This document shows positions 19,689 to 28,729 of a stretch of 48,130 bases of DNA, piece after piece (position 1 is the stretch's first letter; each line of letters opens with the position of its first letter). The stretch spans positions 1-48,130 of the forward strand of contig NZ_VRKW01000022.1 in the NCBI RefSeq assembly GCF_009746715.1, written 5' to 3'. The notes beneath the pieces were generated by a model that saw only the letters and a program-made list of their open reading frames with translations, was not told the DNA's origin and did not search any database. The position numbers and the translations under genes were made by a program. The DNA comes from Ketobacter sp. MCCC 1A13808. GTDB lineage: Bacteria > Pseudomonadota > Gammaproteobacteria > Pseudomonadales > Ketobacteraceae.

Positions 19689-22600
19689 TTACTCCTGAAT
19701 TCGATGCCAGCGGGTTTTACGGATGCCATCCAGATTCATCGGTATGCTACCCGGAGATCCCGGCCCGGAGAACAATCCCCCTTTCACTTTGCGTTGCGGT
19801 GTATCTCCAGCCTCCCCTTCACCAGTCACTTGCACCTCGATCTGGGCGATAATCGCCTGAATGCTGCCCGCCGCGTTTTGATTTAACCGATCAGCCACCT
19901 GTAGCGCAGAACCGGAACCCGGAACATATGAGTAAAATGCAGCGGTTCCGGTGGTTGCCTGGCAAACATTGGCAGACACCTGCTGACTGTCCCGATAATA
20001 GGTTGAAAAGTACACACTTCCACTGAGTATCAACGGCGATCCGAGGAATTTCTCGGCGGTATTATCCAGCGCAAAACTGTAACCACGAATACCCGTATCA
20101 GCCGCGATATTGGCAGCGGTATCCGCGAGATCGCCGATATCATCGACCATGGCCAACGGTTGTATCTGCAGATTTTGCGACTGGGTCACGCTGCTGTCCG
20201 TCACCACTGTTTCACTGGCCCCCGTATAAGGCGCGTAATCCATCAGATAATAGAATTTCTCATCAACTACTGAGTTCAAAGGGTTAGAACGCCAGCCGCT
20301 ACCCAAAGCCACACCGATATAACGCCGGCCACGGGAATCAAGCATCAAACTTACGCTGGGAGGATAGAAAAAGCGCCGGTCGTCCTGGTATTGGTTGTCC
20401 TGCAAAGAGGAACCGTCAAAGCCAAGCCGGGCTATTACCGTGTCGGCAAAACCGTTGCTCGCATTCGCAACCAAATCAGTACCGCCTGAATTATCAATAT
20501 CCAATCGATGCACCTGCCCACCCATATCCCCGACATAAATATGATCCAGGAAGCCGTCTCCGTCTTTATCCAGAGTTTTTACTGCCGACGGAATACTGTA
20601 TTTCAACGCTTCAATTTCCACATGCTTTGCATCGTTGTTGTTTTCCGAGGAGGCCCACCACAACACATCGCCAATCTCATATTCGGTGCCTGCTGCGGTG
20701 AAATCCTGCGCCGCAATGATAAACAGCTGTGCACCTTGTGCCGGTAAACTCGCGGGCCTACCATTATCGTAGGCAACATCATAACCCCCACCCACGATGA
20801 ACACCGCCGCATTGGTGCCGCGATAATTGATGATCGACAATACCGGTTCAGACCAGGTCTGCCCGATATTTTCAAACGCCGTATCCGCGATGCCACCCTC
20901 AATGACCTTGATTTGCTCTATTTCCGGGTTCGCGTTATTCGCGCCGGTTGCGTCGAGTACATAGTAATTACGGCCACCCCGGCGCATGCCACCAAACAGC
21001 CGGACAAAATCCGCTGAACCCGCTCCCGAGGAAATGTTGCCATCACGGATGCCCGACGCATCGGGCATGTCCTGCCGCCATACGGTCCAGGTAGAATCCA
21101 GACCGTAAATCAATCCACCTGGAACGTCGTTATTTATGGCGTCGTACATTCTTTCTATCGCTGAGCGCTCACCATTCTGGCGGCGTAGCATCGCTTGCGG
21201 AAGAAAGGCCAGCTTCTCTTCGCCGGTATCCGTGTCCAGCGCATATAGCTTGCCGTCGTTGGTGCTCACGAACACAATATCGTCAGGATCATTCAAAGCC
21301 TCTCCTGCACTATCAAAACTTTTATAATTCACCACCACCGGAGACCCATGCAATGGCGCACCATACAAGGTGCGTACGCCGCTCAGCCCCGCCCGTGTAT
21401 CATTGCTTTCTCCGCTGATATCAAGCCATTCATCCAGCACATCGTCTCCCTGCAGCCAGCTTAATATCCGGTCTACTTTGTTACTGTAGTCAGCGGGAGC
21501 ATCGGTTCCTGCATCAGCAACCATAAATGCTTTAATGGCGGCTACGGAGTCGGACTGGCTATCAATAGCGGGCATCCGGTGACGGGTATCATCAACATAA
21601 GTGTAAAGGCGGCGACTGACCGCAGGCTCAATCTGGCTGGCTGCACCGCCGATGTGCGCGATATTGCCGTCTTTGTTTATCACACTGCCAGAGTGGTAGT
21701 TAGCGGGGAATACGTCAGACCAAATGCTGTTTACGTTTGGCAGGAACACTCCGTCACGGACTGCTTCTATGGTTTTACCGGGGTTAACAAAAATCCCGAT
21801 AGCGTCATCTTCATCAAAGTCGTAGAAATATTTTTTCAGATTGCCGTACCAAAAGGGTTTACCGGATGGCGTAAACATCGAGAAATAGATTTCATCCAGA
21901 TAGGAAAACTGGTTGGTAAGATTTACCCCGACCGCGCCGGATGCAATCGTATAGGAACCAGACGCATAACCGGATTCCACGATGCCTCCCAAAGCTTGTT
22001 TTAGATCCGAACCGCTTTGCGCACTGAAAAAGGAGCCAGAGCCTTTATCGGCCCAATCTTTCAGGGACAGACCCAATGGCGTGAGATCGGAACCGCTTCC
22101 GGTATTAAGCCCATAGGAAATAACATGAGTCTTTATGGAAGTGGATTCGTTAGCGGAATTTTTAAGCCGGTTCAGTTTGTCTGCGACCGCATTCAAACAC
22201 CCCCAATAGCTACCCTGTGATTCGAACCCACCCGTAACGATGTCATCTGCACACACATCCAGATAAGCATCGTTATCGGTATCAACGTAGCCACCGGATA
22301 ACGACCCGTAAAAAGAAGCGACTCTTTTACCCAGAGTATCGCCCTGCTCCACCCCATTGACATTATTGCTCCCGACTACGTTTGAGGAATTGGAGCTACA
22401 AACAAAGCTATTACCCAACTCGGCAGAAGAATGAACCGTCTGCCCGGTTTTTTCACAAGTGGATTCTCCATCCGTTAATACAATCACGTGGTTGCTACCA
22501 CAGGTGGGCGTCAGCTCTACCCCGGCGTATTGATCACCAGCCAAGCCGGCCGCCCAGCTCGACACGGCACTGTGATCAACAGAAAACGGGGATACCGGCG

Positions 22601-23132
22601 TGCCACCCCTTAAATACTCTGCCACCTCCAGGTAACTGCCTATTAAGGGTGTGGAATCACCCAGATCCGTGCTGTTTCCGCCTTCCTCGCTATACTCGCC
22701 CACTTTTAGACGATCAATTACTTCCAACAGATGCTGGCGCTGCGTAGTTGCAGTGGAACCCTGAGCATTGTAGGGTGCATCCAGGCGCGCCAGCGGTGCC
22801 AGAATAATACCACCCGGCTCTGCGTATTGAGCCAAACCCACTTCGAGATTATCCGGCCAGGCATCGGCAGAAGAAGCCTGTAAAAATGTACGCAACTGAT
22901 TTTTCAAAATGCAGATCTTGCGATTGCTGCCACCCCCGTCCGAGCAATCACCGCGATAGGTATTCTGGTTGGATCCGGAGGCGCCTTCCACCCACCCCAT
23001 GGAACCTGAGGTGTCCACCAGCAACATGACTTTCACCGTGCCATCCACTGGCGCAAAAAACAGTTCAGTATCATCAGCAACGGCCACTGCCGGCAAACAA
23101 CACAGAAGAAATCGCAGAATATATTTAGCCAT
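19689..23132 (-). CDS. pilY1: PilY1-family pilus tip adhesin, set A
   Basis: 1147 aa exported protein (signal 1-19, ending AVA; mature start DDTELFF). N-terminal von Willebrand A domain with a complete MIDAS: DTSGSM (Asp40, Ser42, Ser44), Thr in GDSTPLIGSYLE, and Asp in VIVLTDGEST. The C-terminal half is the PilY1 beta-propeller, with ALDTDTGEEKLAFLP, FGGMRRGGRNYYVLDATG and a calcium-loop-like DKDGDGFLD just before HIYVGDMGGQVHRLDI. PilY1 sits at the pilus tip and, with minor pilins, primes assembly and mediates adhesion and surface sensing. Last gene of pilE-pilV-pilW-pilX-pilY1. Confidence 0.92.
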   Translation of the reverse strand: MAKYILRFLLCCLPAVAVADDTELFFAPVDGTVKVMLLVDTSGSMGWVEGASGSNQNTYRGDCSDGGGSNRKICILKNQLRTFLQASSADAWPDNLEVGLAQYAEPGGIILAPLARLDAPYNAQGSTATTQRQHLLEVIDRLKVGEYSEEGGNSTDLGDSTPLIGSYLEVAEYLRGGTPVSPFSVDHSAVSSWAAGLAGDQYAGVELTPTCGSNHVIVLTDGESTCEKTGQTVHSSAELGNSFVCSSNSSNVVGSNNVNGVEQGDTLGKRVASFYGSLSGGYVDTDNDAYLDVCADDIVTGGFESQGSYWGCLNAVADKLNRLKNSANESTSIKTHVISYGLNTGSGSDLTPLGLSLKDWADKGSGSFFSAQSGSDLKQALGGIVESGYASGSYTIASGAVGVNLTNQFSYLDEIYFSMFTPSGKPFWYGNLKKYFYDFDEDDAIGIFVNPGKTIEAVRDGVFLPNVNSIWSDVFPANYHSGSVINKDGNIAHIGGAASQIEPAVSRRLYTYVDDTRHRMPAIDSQSDSVAAIKAFMVADAGTDAPADYSNKVDRILSWLQGDDVLDEWLDISGESNDTRAGLSGVRTLYGAPLHGSPVVVNYKSFDSAGEALNDPDDIVFVSTNDGKLYALDTDTGEEKLAFLPQAMLRRQNGERSAIERMYDAINNDVPGGLIYGLDSTWTVWRQDMPDASGIRDGNISSGAGSADFVRLFGGMRRGGRNYYVLDATGANNANPEIEQIKVIEGGIADTAFENIGQTWSEPVLSIINYRGTNAAVFIVGGGYDVAYDNGRPASLPAQGAQLFIIAAQDFTAAGTEYEIGDVLWWASSENNNDAKHVEIEALKYSIPSAVKTLDKDGDGFLDHIYVGDMGGQVHRLDIDNSGGTDLVANASNGFADTVIARLGFDGSSLQDNQYQDDRRFFYPPSVSLMLDSRGRRYIGVALGSGWRSNPLNSVVDEKFYYLMDYAPYTGASETVVTDSSVTQSQNLQIQPLAMVDDIGDLADTAANIAADTGIRGYSFALDNTAEKFLGSPLILSGSVYFSTYYRDSQQVSANVCQATTGTAAFYSYVPGSGSALQVADRLNQNAAGSIQAIIAQIEVQVTGEGEAGDTPQRKVKGGLFSGPGSPGSIPMNLDGIRKTRWHRIQE

Positions 23133-23145
23133 TAAGGGTTACCCT

Positions 23146-23727
23146 TTATAGTGAATCGGCAAGCAGATTGTTGTCGTCACTAAATCGACCGTTACCGGGA
23201 CCGATTTTGCGCCACCCCTGGTAATTTCTATTCCGGAACGGCAAATTGGTGTCAGCGTAACTGCCGTCACCGATCGTAGAAAATTCAAAATACATAAACG
23301 CAGCAGCGTCCGTGCCCAAAATGGGGCTTTTACCTTCAAACTCGGTAAGCGCATCTGCGTTAACACTGGCGCGAATATCGATCGTGCTTGCATCATCACA
23401 TGCACCTTCTGTTAAACCGGAAGCGCGGGAAACACAGTGCTCCAAAGGGGTACCGGTTTTGAGCACGGTATTCAGCATACCGCCGTTGACTTCCGCTTCA
23501 GCGATTACCGCATTGATGCCGGTTTCCGCTGCCTGAAAGGACATTTCCTCCGACTGGGCATTGAACGCCATGCGTTCATGAAAAATCCCACTTTTGATAG
23601 CCGACACACCGATCAGCGATACCACCAACAAAATAATGAGAGCGACGAATAATGCAGCCCCCTGGGAACCGGAGAAAGTGGACACCGATAGGGGCTTTGT
23701 CGGATTGGCTGTCCGCATTGTATTCAT
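23146..23727 (-). CDS. pilX: PilX-type minor pilin (GspK-like), set A
   Basis: 193 aa. Leader ends in GSQG, followed by AALFVALIILLVVSLIGVSAIKSG, then ERMAFNAQSEEMSFQAAETGINAV, the PilX N-terminal signature. Position 5 of the mature protein is Val, not Glu, as in GspK-like tip pilins that need no salt bridge to a preceding subunit. ATGA overlap with the pilW stop; pilY1 starts 13 nt downstream. Paired cysteines occur in EHCVSR and GACDD. Confidence 0.9.
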   Translation of the reverse strand: MNTMRTANPTKPLSVSTFSGSQGAALFVALIILLVVSLIGVSAIKSGIFHERMAFNAQSEEMSFQAAETGINAVIAEAEVNGGMLNTVLKTGTPLEHCVSRASGLTEGACDDASTIDIRASVNADALTEFEGKSPILGTDAAAFMYFEFSTIGDGSYADTNLPFRNRNYQGWRKIGPGNGRFSDDNNLLADSL

Positions 23728-24578
23728 AATTGTTCCACCACGTTTCTGAGGGCAACTGTCGCACCGTAGGTGCGGTACATACGGCCATCGGCAAAATTAA
23801 TCTGATTGGAGTTTTCGCCGTCCTGTTCGCCCTGTACATAACTCTGATCCAGAACATCGATAGATTCTCTGGCGTTGGTATTATCCAGAGTCACCAAAGA
23901 ATCACTGGCGATTAATATGGCAAAACGAACGCTGACAATTCTAACCGCTTCACCGCCATCAAAAAGCGCTTTGGTCTGCTGCGCATTGGTATATACGTTT
24001 GCATAGCCATAGCCTTCGTCGCTCTGCCTATCGAAGTCGATTCCGTACAAAACCTGGAATGCCTCTACGTTATCCACAAGGGGACCGGAATCGTCTGCAG
24101 ACCATTCGTCTTCGGCGGCGGATTCCCCTGCACCCTCATCCGTATCAGTCCCTGCTTCCGGGTCAGCCGCATTTTTTTCATAAGCCGTACACACCAGGCG
24201 GTTACCTAAAGCATCGTTCTTAACATAGAATTTTTTGAAGCCGGTTAACGCATTGCCCAGACAATCCTGACCATCAAGCACTTCGAAAACTACCGTGTCA
24301 AACTTAGTACCGTCATCAATTTCCAGGTTATTGAACGACGTTCCGTCAACCACAAAGGGAACAATTGGCTCACCTTCGGAATACCCCGCAGACATGAATT
24401 GCCGGCTTAAATAGTCAAACACAAAACGCCCGTTTTCCTGCACTGAAGCGATACCCAGCTGCAAATTTTCGGTTTGGCGGTTCACCAGAAACAATTGGGT
24501 GGTCGCAATGGTGACCAGGCTTCCCAAAGCCAGTGCGACCATCAGCTCGACCAAAGACAAACCCTTGTGTGTCTTCAT
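23724..24578 (-). CDS. pilW: PilW-type minor pilin (GspJ-like), set A
   Basis: 284 aa from the ATG at 24578; a longer in-frame start would overlap pilV and lengthen the leader without need. Six-residue leader MKTHKG, mature LSLVELMVALALGSLVTIATTQLFL with Glu5. PilW signatures are GRFVFDYLSRQFMSAGYSE and, further on, VDNVEAFQVLYGID and a late VSVRFAILIASDS. It carries an acidic insertion (about DPEAGTDTDEGAGESAAEDE). Part of the minor-pilin tip complex. Confidence 0.9.
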   Translation of the reverse strand: MKTHKGLSLVELMVALALGSLVTIATTQLFLVNRQTENLQLGIASVQENGRFVFDYLSRQFMSAGYSEGEPIVPFVVDGTSFNNLEIDDGTKFDTVVFEVLDGQDCLGNALTGFKKFYVKNDALGNRLVCTAYEKNAADPEAGTDTDEGAGESAAEDEWSADDSGPLVDNVEAFQVLYGIDFDRQSDEGYGYANVYTNAQQTKALFDGGEAVRIVSVRFAILIASDSLVTLDNTNARESIDVLDQSYVQGEQDGENSNQINFADGRMYRTYGATVALRNVVEQL

Positions 24579-24594
24579 CTGTTCTTTTCCACAG

Positions 24595-25140
24595 TTAAGG
24601 AATGAATTCAACAATTACGCAATGGGCATTTGCAGTCCGTGCGCCATCGGCAAAGTCCGCCTGATCGCACGTATCGACGGTTGTATCGGCCCAGGCTACC
24701 GTAACGCAATACACGTTATCGCATTGACTAAATTGCATTTTGCCGTCCGCCAACACCTGGGCTACATGGGTGCGGGCATCAAATATGTCCTGATCTGCCA
24801 TTTGCGCCTGCGTACAAAAGTGGTCAAGCCCGGGCTTGGATTGCGTCTGAACACAGGATACCGGAGCACTTTCAGCCACTTCTCCTGTCCAGCTTGCTGC
24901 CGCTACATAGCGCGCTTTTGAAGCCTCATTGAAATTCACCCGTACCCGCTCAATAAAATCCTGAGCCACCGACATGGCCTGACTACGGCTGTATGTCTCT
25001 TCGCTTAGACGAACGGATTTGAGCTGCAAGGCGGCGTATCCCATGACACCGACGCCCAACACCAGCAAGGCGACTAATACTTCTATGATGGAGAATCCCG
25101 ACGCGGATTGCGCCCGGATAACTTTACCCGAGATGGCCAA
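24595..25140 (-). CDS. pilV: PilV-type minor pilin (GspI-like), set A, TTG start
   Basis: 181 aa. Mature sequence FSIIEVLVALLVLGVGVMGYAALQL follows a leader ending SASG. I choose the TTG at 25140 because a GGGAGG Shine-Dalgarno sits 5 nt upstream; the alternative GTG at 25158 has no ribosome site. Typical PilV continuation SRSQAMSVAQDFIERVRVNF. Several cysteines (SCVQTQ, HFCTQ, QCDNVYC, TCDQ). Sixteen nt before pilW. Confidence 0.88.
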   Translation of the reverse strand: MAISGKVIRAQSASGFSIIEVLVALLVLGVGVMGYAALQLKSVRLSEETYSRSQAMSVAQDFIERVRVNFNEASKARYVAAASWTGEVAESAPVSCVQTQSKPGLDHFCTQAQMADQDIFDARTHVAQVLADGKMQFSQCDNVYCVTVAWADTTVDTCDQADFADGARTANAHCVIVEFIP

Positions 25141-25340
25141 TTGAGCCTCCCATACCACTAACGATCAACCAGTCCATTGTTGCGCTCGCGCTGGAACCCA
25201 CATGGATTCAGACGTCCGCCCCCAAGAGTCAAATCCATTTCTGTGCCTGACTATTACCCAGCAGTCAGGGCGACCCAATTCAATTTCGACCAACGGTTAC
25301 AACCATGGGCCAAACGCACTCGGCCCGGCCAAACATTAAC
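25141..25340 (-). other. 200-nt gap between pilE-like and pilV of set A
   Basis: No convincing gene. A 26-codon ATG ORF (25238-25158, beginning MDLTLGGGRL and ending GLVDR) ends where the pilV ORF can first open, but it has no clear ribosome site and resembles nothing I know. The gap is unusually long for this otherwise tight operon. Confidence 0.3.
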
Positions 25341-25772
25341 CTATATGCATTCCTTTTCCGTCATGTCGGTGCCGGTGAAGGACCAGATGCCGGGGGTCGT
25401 ATACGTCATCTCTCCACATTTATCGTCCGCCTGAAGTGTGTCGGCGACCGGCGTCGCTTTAACGGCGACGCCTTCGGTCACCGTTTCCACGGAAATGGTG
25501 TATTTGTTGCCATCATACCCAAATGCGTCCACCTCCGACGCGGAGGGGTATGCCATTTTCTGGGTACGGAATTGCTCCAGTCGGCTAGCGGTCTCCAGTA
25601 TTTTACCCACGGCTTCCTTGCGTGCAGTTTTACGCACTTGTTCGGTATAGGAGGGGTAACCGATCGTAGCGAGCAAGGCGATAATCACCATTACAATAAG
25701 CAATTCAATCAGACTAAAGCCGGCACCGGAATTCCGGCGCTCAATCCATTGATTTTTCAGTCGAAAATCCAT
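25341..25772 (-). CDS. pilE: PilE-type minor pilin, set A
   Basis: 143 aa. Leader ends SGAG, mature FSLIELLIVMVIIALLATIGYPSYTEQVRKTARKEAVGKILE, the classical PilE/PilA-like N-terminus with Glu5 and the YPSY turn. A C-terminal disulfide pair is likely (DDKCGEMTY and the penultimate Cys of KECI). Start: ATG at 25772; a TTG two codons upstream is better spaced from a GGAG and is a real alternative. First gene of the minus-strand set, divergent from fimU of set B. Confidence 0.85.
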   Translation of the reverse strand: MDFRLKNQWIERRNSGAGFSLIELLIVMVIIALLATIGYPSYTEQVRKTARKEAVGKILETASRLEQFRTQKMAYPSASEVDAFGYDGNKYTISVETVTEGVAVKATPVADTLQADDKCGEMTYTTPGIWSFTGTDMTEKECI

Positions 25773-26010
25773 AACCAACGCGCGCACTCCAATATTGGCG
25801 AGCAAAATGTGACCCAAATCAAGCTTTTCCGGACCCGGCAGGGTCTGCCGCGGACCAAAAGCATAATACACCCGATCGTTATAACCAAACAGGTTATTTT
25901 TTGACCGCTCGTCTCCGATTCTTGCCCTCTATCAGCACCGCCTGGCAGAGCGTTCCGGCCCTCCTACACTAAAGTTGTCGACAAACAACTAATGAAGCAG
26001 TGATAACGCC
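25773..26010. promoter_or_regulatory. Divergent control region between the two minor-pilin operons
   Basis: 238 bp. Plus strand: CTGGCA (25942-25947), a 17-bp spacer and TACACT (25965-25970), 4/6 matches each. Immediately after it comes the perfect palindrome TTGTCGACAA (25975-25984), placed like an operator over the start site. Minus strand: TATTAT with TGTTTG 17 bp upstream (around 25862-25890). No -24/-12 sigma-54 site was convincing. Confidence 0.4.
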
Positions 26011-26571
26011 ATGAAGAACGGTTTCACCATAATAGAGCTCATGCTCACGATTCTTGTAATGTCGGTGGTCATCACCTTGGGCGTGCCCTCGTTTTCCACC
26101 TCGATTCAAAACAACCGGATCACCAGTCAGGCCAATTCCATGATCGGGGCGATCAGTTTCGCACGTACTGAAGCAGTTAAGTTGAACGATCAAGCCGTCA
26201 CGCTTTGCGGATCGACGAATCAGACCAGCTGTAATACGAGCCAATGGGAACAAGGTTGGATTTTATTTAAAGACGGTGACCGGGACGGTCAGCCAGGCAA
26301 CTCAGCAAACATCCTGAGAGTGGAAGGCACACTCTCAGGTAGCAACACGTTGCGCACCACCGGCTTCAGCTCTAACAGCCTGGTCCGGTTTGACTCCCAG
26401 GGCACCATCACCAATTCCGGCGCGTTTGTCTTCTGCGACGATCGCGGTGCGACCTCCGCTAAAGCCATTATCTTGAATATCAGCGGGCAAACCCGCTCAG
26501 CGATGGATGAAAACGATCCCGCTGATTCCATTGTTAATGATCATGATGGAGTAAACATCGCATGTCCGTAA
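26011..26571 (+). CDS. fimU: FimU-type (GspH) minor pilin, set B
   Basis: 186 aa with a very short leader (MKNG), mature FTIIELMLTILVMSVVITLGVPSFSTSIQNNRITSQANSMIGAISFARTEAVK: Glu5 and the GspH signature FARTEAVKLNDQAVTLCGS are clear. Cysteine pair TLCGSTNQTSCN. First gene of the plus-strand set; it overlaps the pilV start by 10 nt. FimU connects the tip complex to the pilus shaft in Pseudomonas. Confidence 0.9.
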   Translation: MKNGFTIIELMLTILVMSVVITLGVPSFSTSIQNNRITSQANSMIGAISFARTEAVKLNDQAVTLCGSTNQTSCNTSQWEQGWILFKDGDRDGQPGNSANILRVEGTLSGSNTLRTTGFSSNSLVRFDSQGTITNSGAFVFCDDRGATSAKAIILNISGQTRSAMDENDPADSIVNDHDGVNIACP

Positions 26572-27092
26572 TCCTATCCAAATCAACGAAAAGCCAGGGT
26601 TTCACCCTGATCGAAGTTTTGGTGGCCGCACTGGTGCTGGGAATCGGCATCCTGGGAATGGCAACCATGATGCTAACCAGCCTTAAAAGCGATCAAAGCG
26701 CGTTTTACCGTTCGCTGGCGTCCAGTTATGCCTATGACATGGCCGATCGGATTCGCAAAAACAGTGCCCGCGCACTGGCCAACAACAGTTACGACGCTAT
26801 CGATACCAGTGGCACCATCCCATCCGCCCCAACCTGTTTCGGCAACGCTACAGGCTGCAGCCCAGCAGAGCGCGTGAGCCTGGATATTCGGGAATGGGCC
26901 GGGAACTTCGTCAATGTAAACAGCGTAGCCAATTTCCACCCTTCTTTGCCTAACGCGGTCGGCACCATCACGCGCGGCGAGAACAACCTGTTCACTATCA
27001 CTATTACCTGGAGTGAAACCGACTGGGATGCGACCGATACCTCCCAAAAAGTGGCAGCGGATCAAACATTGTCAATGAACATACTGTTGTGA
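26562..27092 (+). CDS. pilV: PilV-type minor pilin (GspI-like), set B
   Basis: 176 aa; leader of about 13 residues ending KSQG, mature FTLIEVLVAALVLGIGILGMATMMLTSLKSDQSAFYRSLASSYAYDMADRIRKN, the PilV signature with the RS.A..YA.DMADRIR helix. ATG inside the fimU 3' end, so translation is probably coupled. Followed 7 nt later by pilW. Confidence 0.9.
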   Translation: MSVILSKSTKSQGFTLIEVLVAALVLGIGILGMATMMLTSLKSDQSAFYRSLASSYAYDMADRIRKNSARALANNSYDAIDTSGTIPSAPTCFGNATGCSPAERVSLDIREWAGNFVNVNSVANFHPSLPNAVGTITRGENNLFTITITWSETDWDATDTSQKVAADQTLSMNILL

Positions 27093-27099
27093 GCCTGAA

Positions 27100-28206
27100 A
27101 TGAACAAATTGAAAATGCAATTAGACAACAGGGAAACCGGTTTCACCATAATCGAAATCATGGTCGCCCTTGCCATCGGCGCGCTCCTTATCGGCGGTAT
27201 CATTCAAGTGTTTATTTCGTTTAAACAAACGGAAAAAGTGGCTGGGGCGCTGTCACGCATACAGGAAAGCTCACGCTTGGTGAATGATATATTTATGTCC
27301 GATAGCCGTCACATTGGATTCGTCGGCTGCCTTGATCCGCACGAGGCAGGCACCGGAGTCAGCGTTATCTATAAAGACGCCCCTCCCTATATTACCAATT
27401 TTCGGGACAACAGCCTGAACGGCTGGGATATCACCGCACATTCGTGGGGTGATGCTGCAAAGATTGACCTGGGGGATATTGATAACGATGCAAACAAAAA
27501 CGCAATCCTGCATAGCGATGTCTTCAGGGCTCAGTTTTTATCTCAAACCAGCATTCCATTGAACTCCGATATGTCGTCAAAAAGTGACGACATCGAACTC
27601 AGCAATAATATTTTCGGTTTAAAAGACGGCTCGATTGCCAGCGTCGGTAGCTGTGACTTTATAGACGTATTTAAGGTGTCAGGCGTAGTCGCTGGCAGCC
27701 CTGTCACCATTAGTCACGGCGATTCCACCAACACCTCCACAGAGCTCGGAGTGGCCTATAGCTCCGAAGATCTTGTGCGAATTTTTCTTTCCAACACCTA
27801 CTTCGTTGGTAAAAGCGGTCGCAAAAATAACTCCGGGGATGAAATTTTCGCCTTGTACCGGCGCGATGTAAACGGGGATATCGAAGAGATTGTAGAGGGC
27901 GTTGAGAACATGCAGATTTTATACGGACAGGAAATCGCAGTCGATAACAACACCAGTAACAACACTATCCGCTATGTCAACGCCAGCGACACAGATATCA
28001 AATGGGAAGATGTCACCGTCATTAAAATCGCGTTACTCCTGGCAAGTAGTGACCGTGTACTAACAACCGATGACACATCCACCTATCAATTGCTGGATCG
28101 CACCATTACGCAAGCCACCACACCACTGGCCTATCCCAATGACCGGCGCTTACGCCGTGTAGTAAACATGAACATCAATATAAGAAATCGTAGGGTAGTC
28201 AAATGA
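27100..28206 (+). CDS. pilW: PilW-type minor pilin (GspJ-like), set B
   Basis: 368 aa, longer than set A's PilW (284). Leader ends NRETG, mature FTIIEIMVALAIGALLIGGIIQVFISFKQTEKV with Glu5; GALSRIQESSRLVNDIFMSDSRHIGFVGC matches the PilW helix region. VEGVENMQILYGQE and VTVIKIALLLASSD in the C-terminal part correspond to the same elements in set A. The pilX ATG overlaps the stop by 4 nt, the same junction as in set A. Confidence 0.9.
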   Translation: MNKLKMQLDNRETGFTIIEIMVALAIGALLIGGIIQVFISFKQTEKVAGALSRIQESSRLVNDIFMSDSRHIGFVGCLDPHEAGTGVSVIYKDAPPYITNFRDNSLNGWDITAHSWGDAAKIDLGDIDNDANKNAILHSDVFRAQFLSQTSIPLNSDMSSKSDDIELSNNIFGLKDGSIASVGSCDFIDVFKVSGVVAGSPVTISHGDSTNTSTELGVAYSSEDLVRIFLSNTYFVGKSGRKNNSGDEIFALYRRDVNGDIEEIVEGVENMQILYGQEIAVDNNTSNNTIRYVNASDTDIKWEDVTVIKIALLLASSDRVLTTDDTSTYQLLDRTITQATTPLAYPNDRRLRRVVNMNINIRNRRVVK

Positions 28207-28688
28207 AGACTCAATCAGTTGCATCGTTAAAAAAAGAAAACGGAGCCGTTCTGGTGATCGGCTTAATGATTCTGTTATTGGCAACGCTGGTTGCGGTGAG
28301 CGCAATGACGGATGCAAACCTGCAAGAAAAAATGGCGGCAAACTCGCAAAACACCAATCGGGCGTTTCAGGCGGCTGAAAGTGCCGTCGACAATCAGATA
28401 ACCAGTGTAGTGAACGGCTCTACCGGGATGCTGACCTCCTCTATTAACCAATACCTGAACAATGGGACCAATTGGCCCACCGTGAGCGTCGCGCTTTCTG
28501 ATACGGATATAACTTCAGGCATTACGTTACGCGTCATCAAGGAACGTACACTGTCGATCGGCGACTCCATGTCGAGCGAAGAAGGCACCAGTAAACTGGT
28601 GAGTTACGTCTACGAAATGACAGCCGAATCCGAGCTTGCGGGCTCTAAAGCAGCGAAAACGGTTGTACAGGGTTTTGAATACAATTGA
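28203..28688 (+). CDS. pilX: PilX-type minor pilin (GspK-like), set B
   Basis: 161 aa. Leader ends KKENG, then AVLVIGLMILLLATLVAVSAMTDANLQEKMAANSQNTNRAFQAAESAVDNQ, the PilX N-terminal signature. Position 5 is Ile, not Glu, as in set A's PilX, which suits a tip-capping subunit. 41 nt separate it from pilY1. Confidence 0.9.
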   Translation: MKTQSVASLKKENGAVLVIGLMILLLATLVAVSAMTDANLQEKMAANSQNTNRAFQAAESAVDNQITSVVNGSTGMLTSSINQYLNNGTNWPTVSVALSDTDITSGITLRVIKERTLSIGDSMSSEEGTSKLVSYVYEMTAESELAGSKAAKTVVQGFEYN

Positions 28689-28729
28689 TTTGATTTAGTA
28701 AATGTTGCCATGTTGCAATGAGGTGTTCC

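Noticed and set aside
25940-25960. Sigma-54 (-24/-12) promoter before fimU for PilR control
   Set aside because: CTGGCAGAGCGTTCCGG fits the -24 half only; the GC of the -12 element is not at the right distance.
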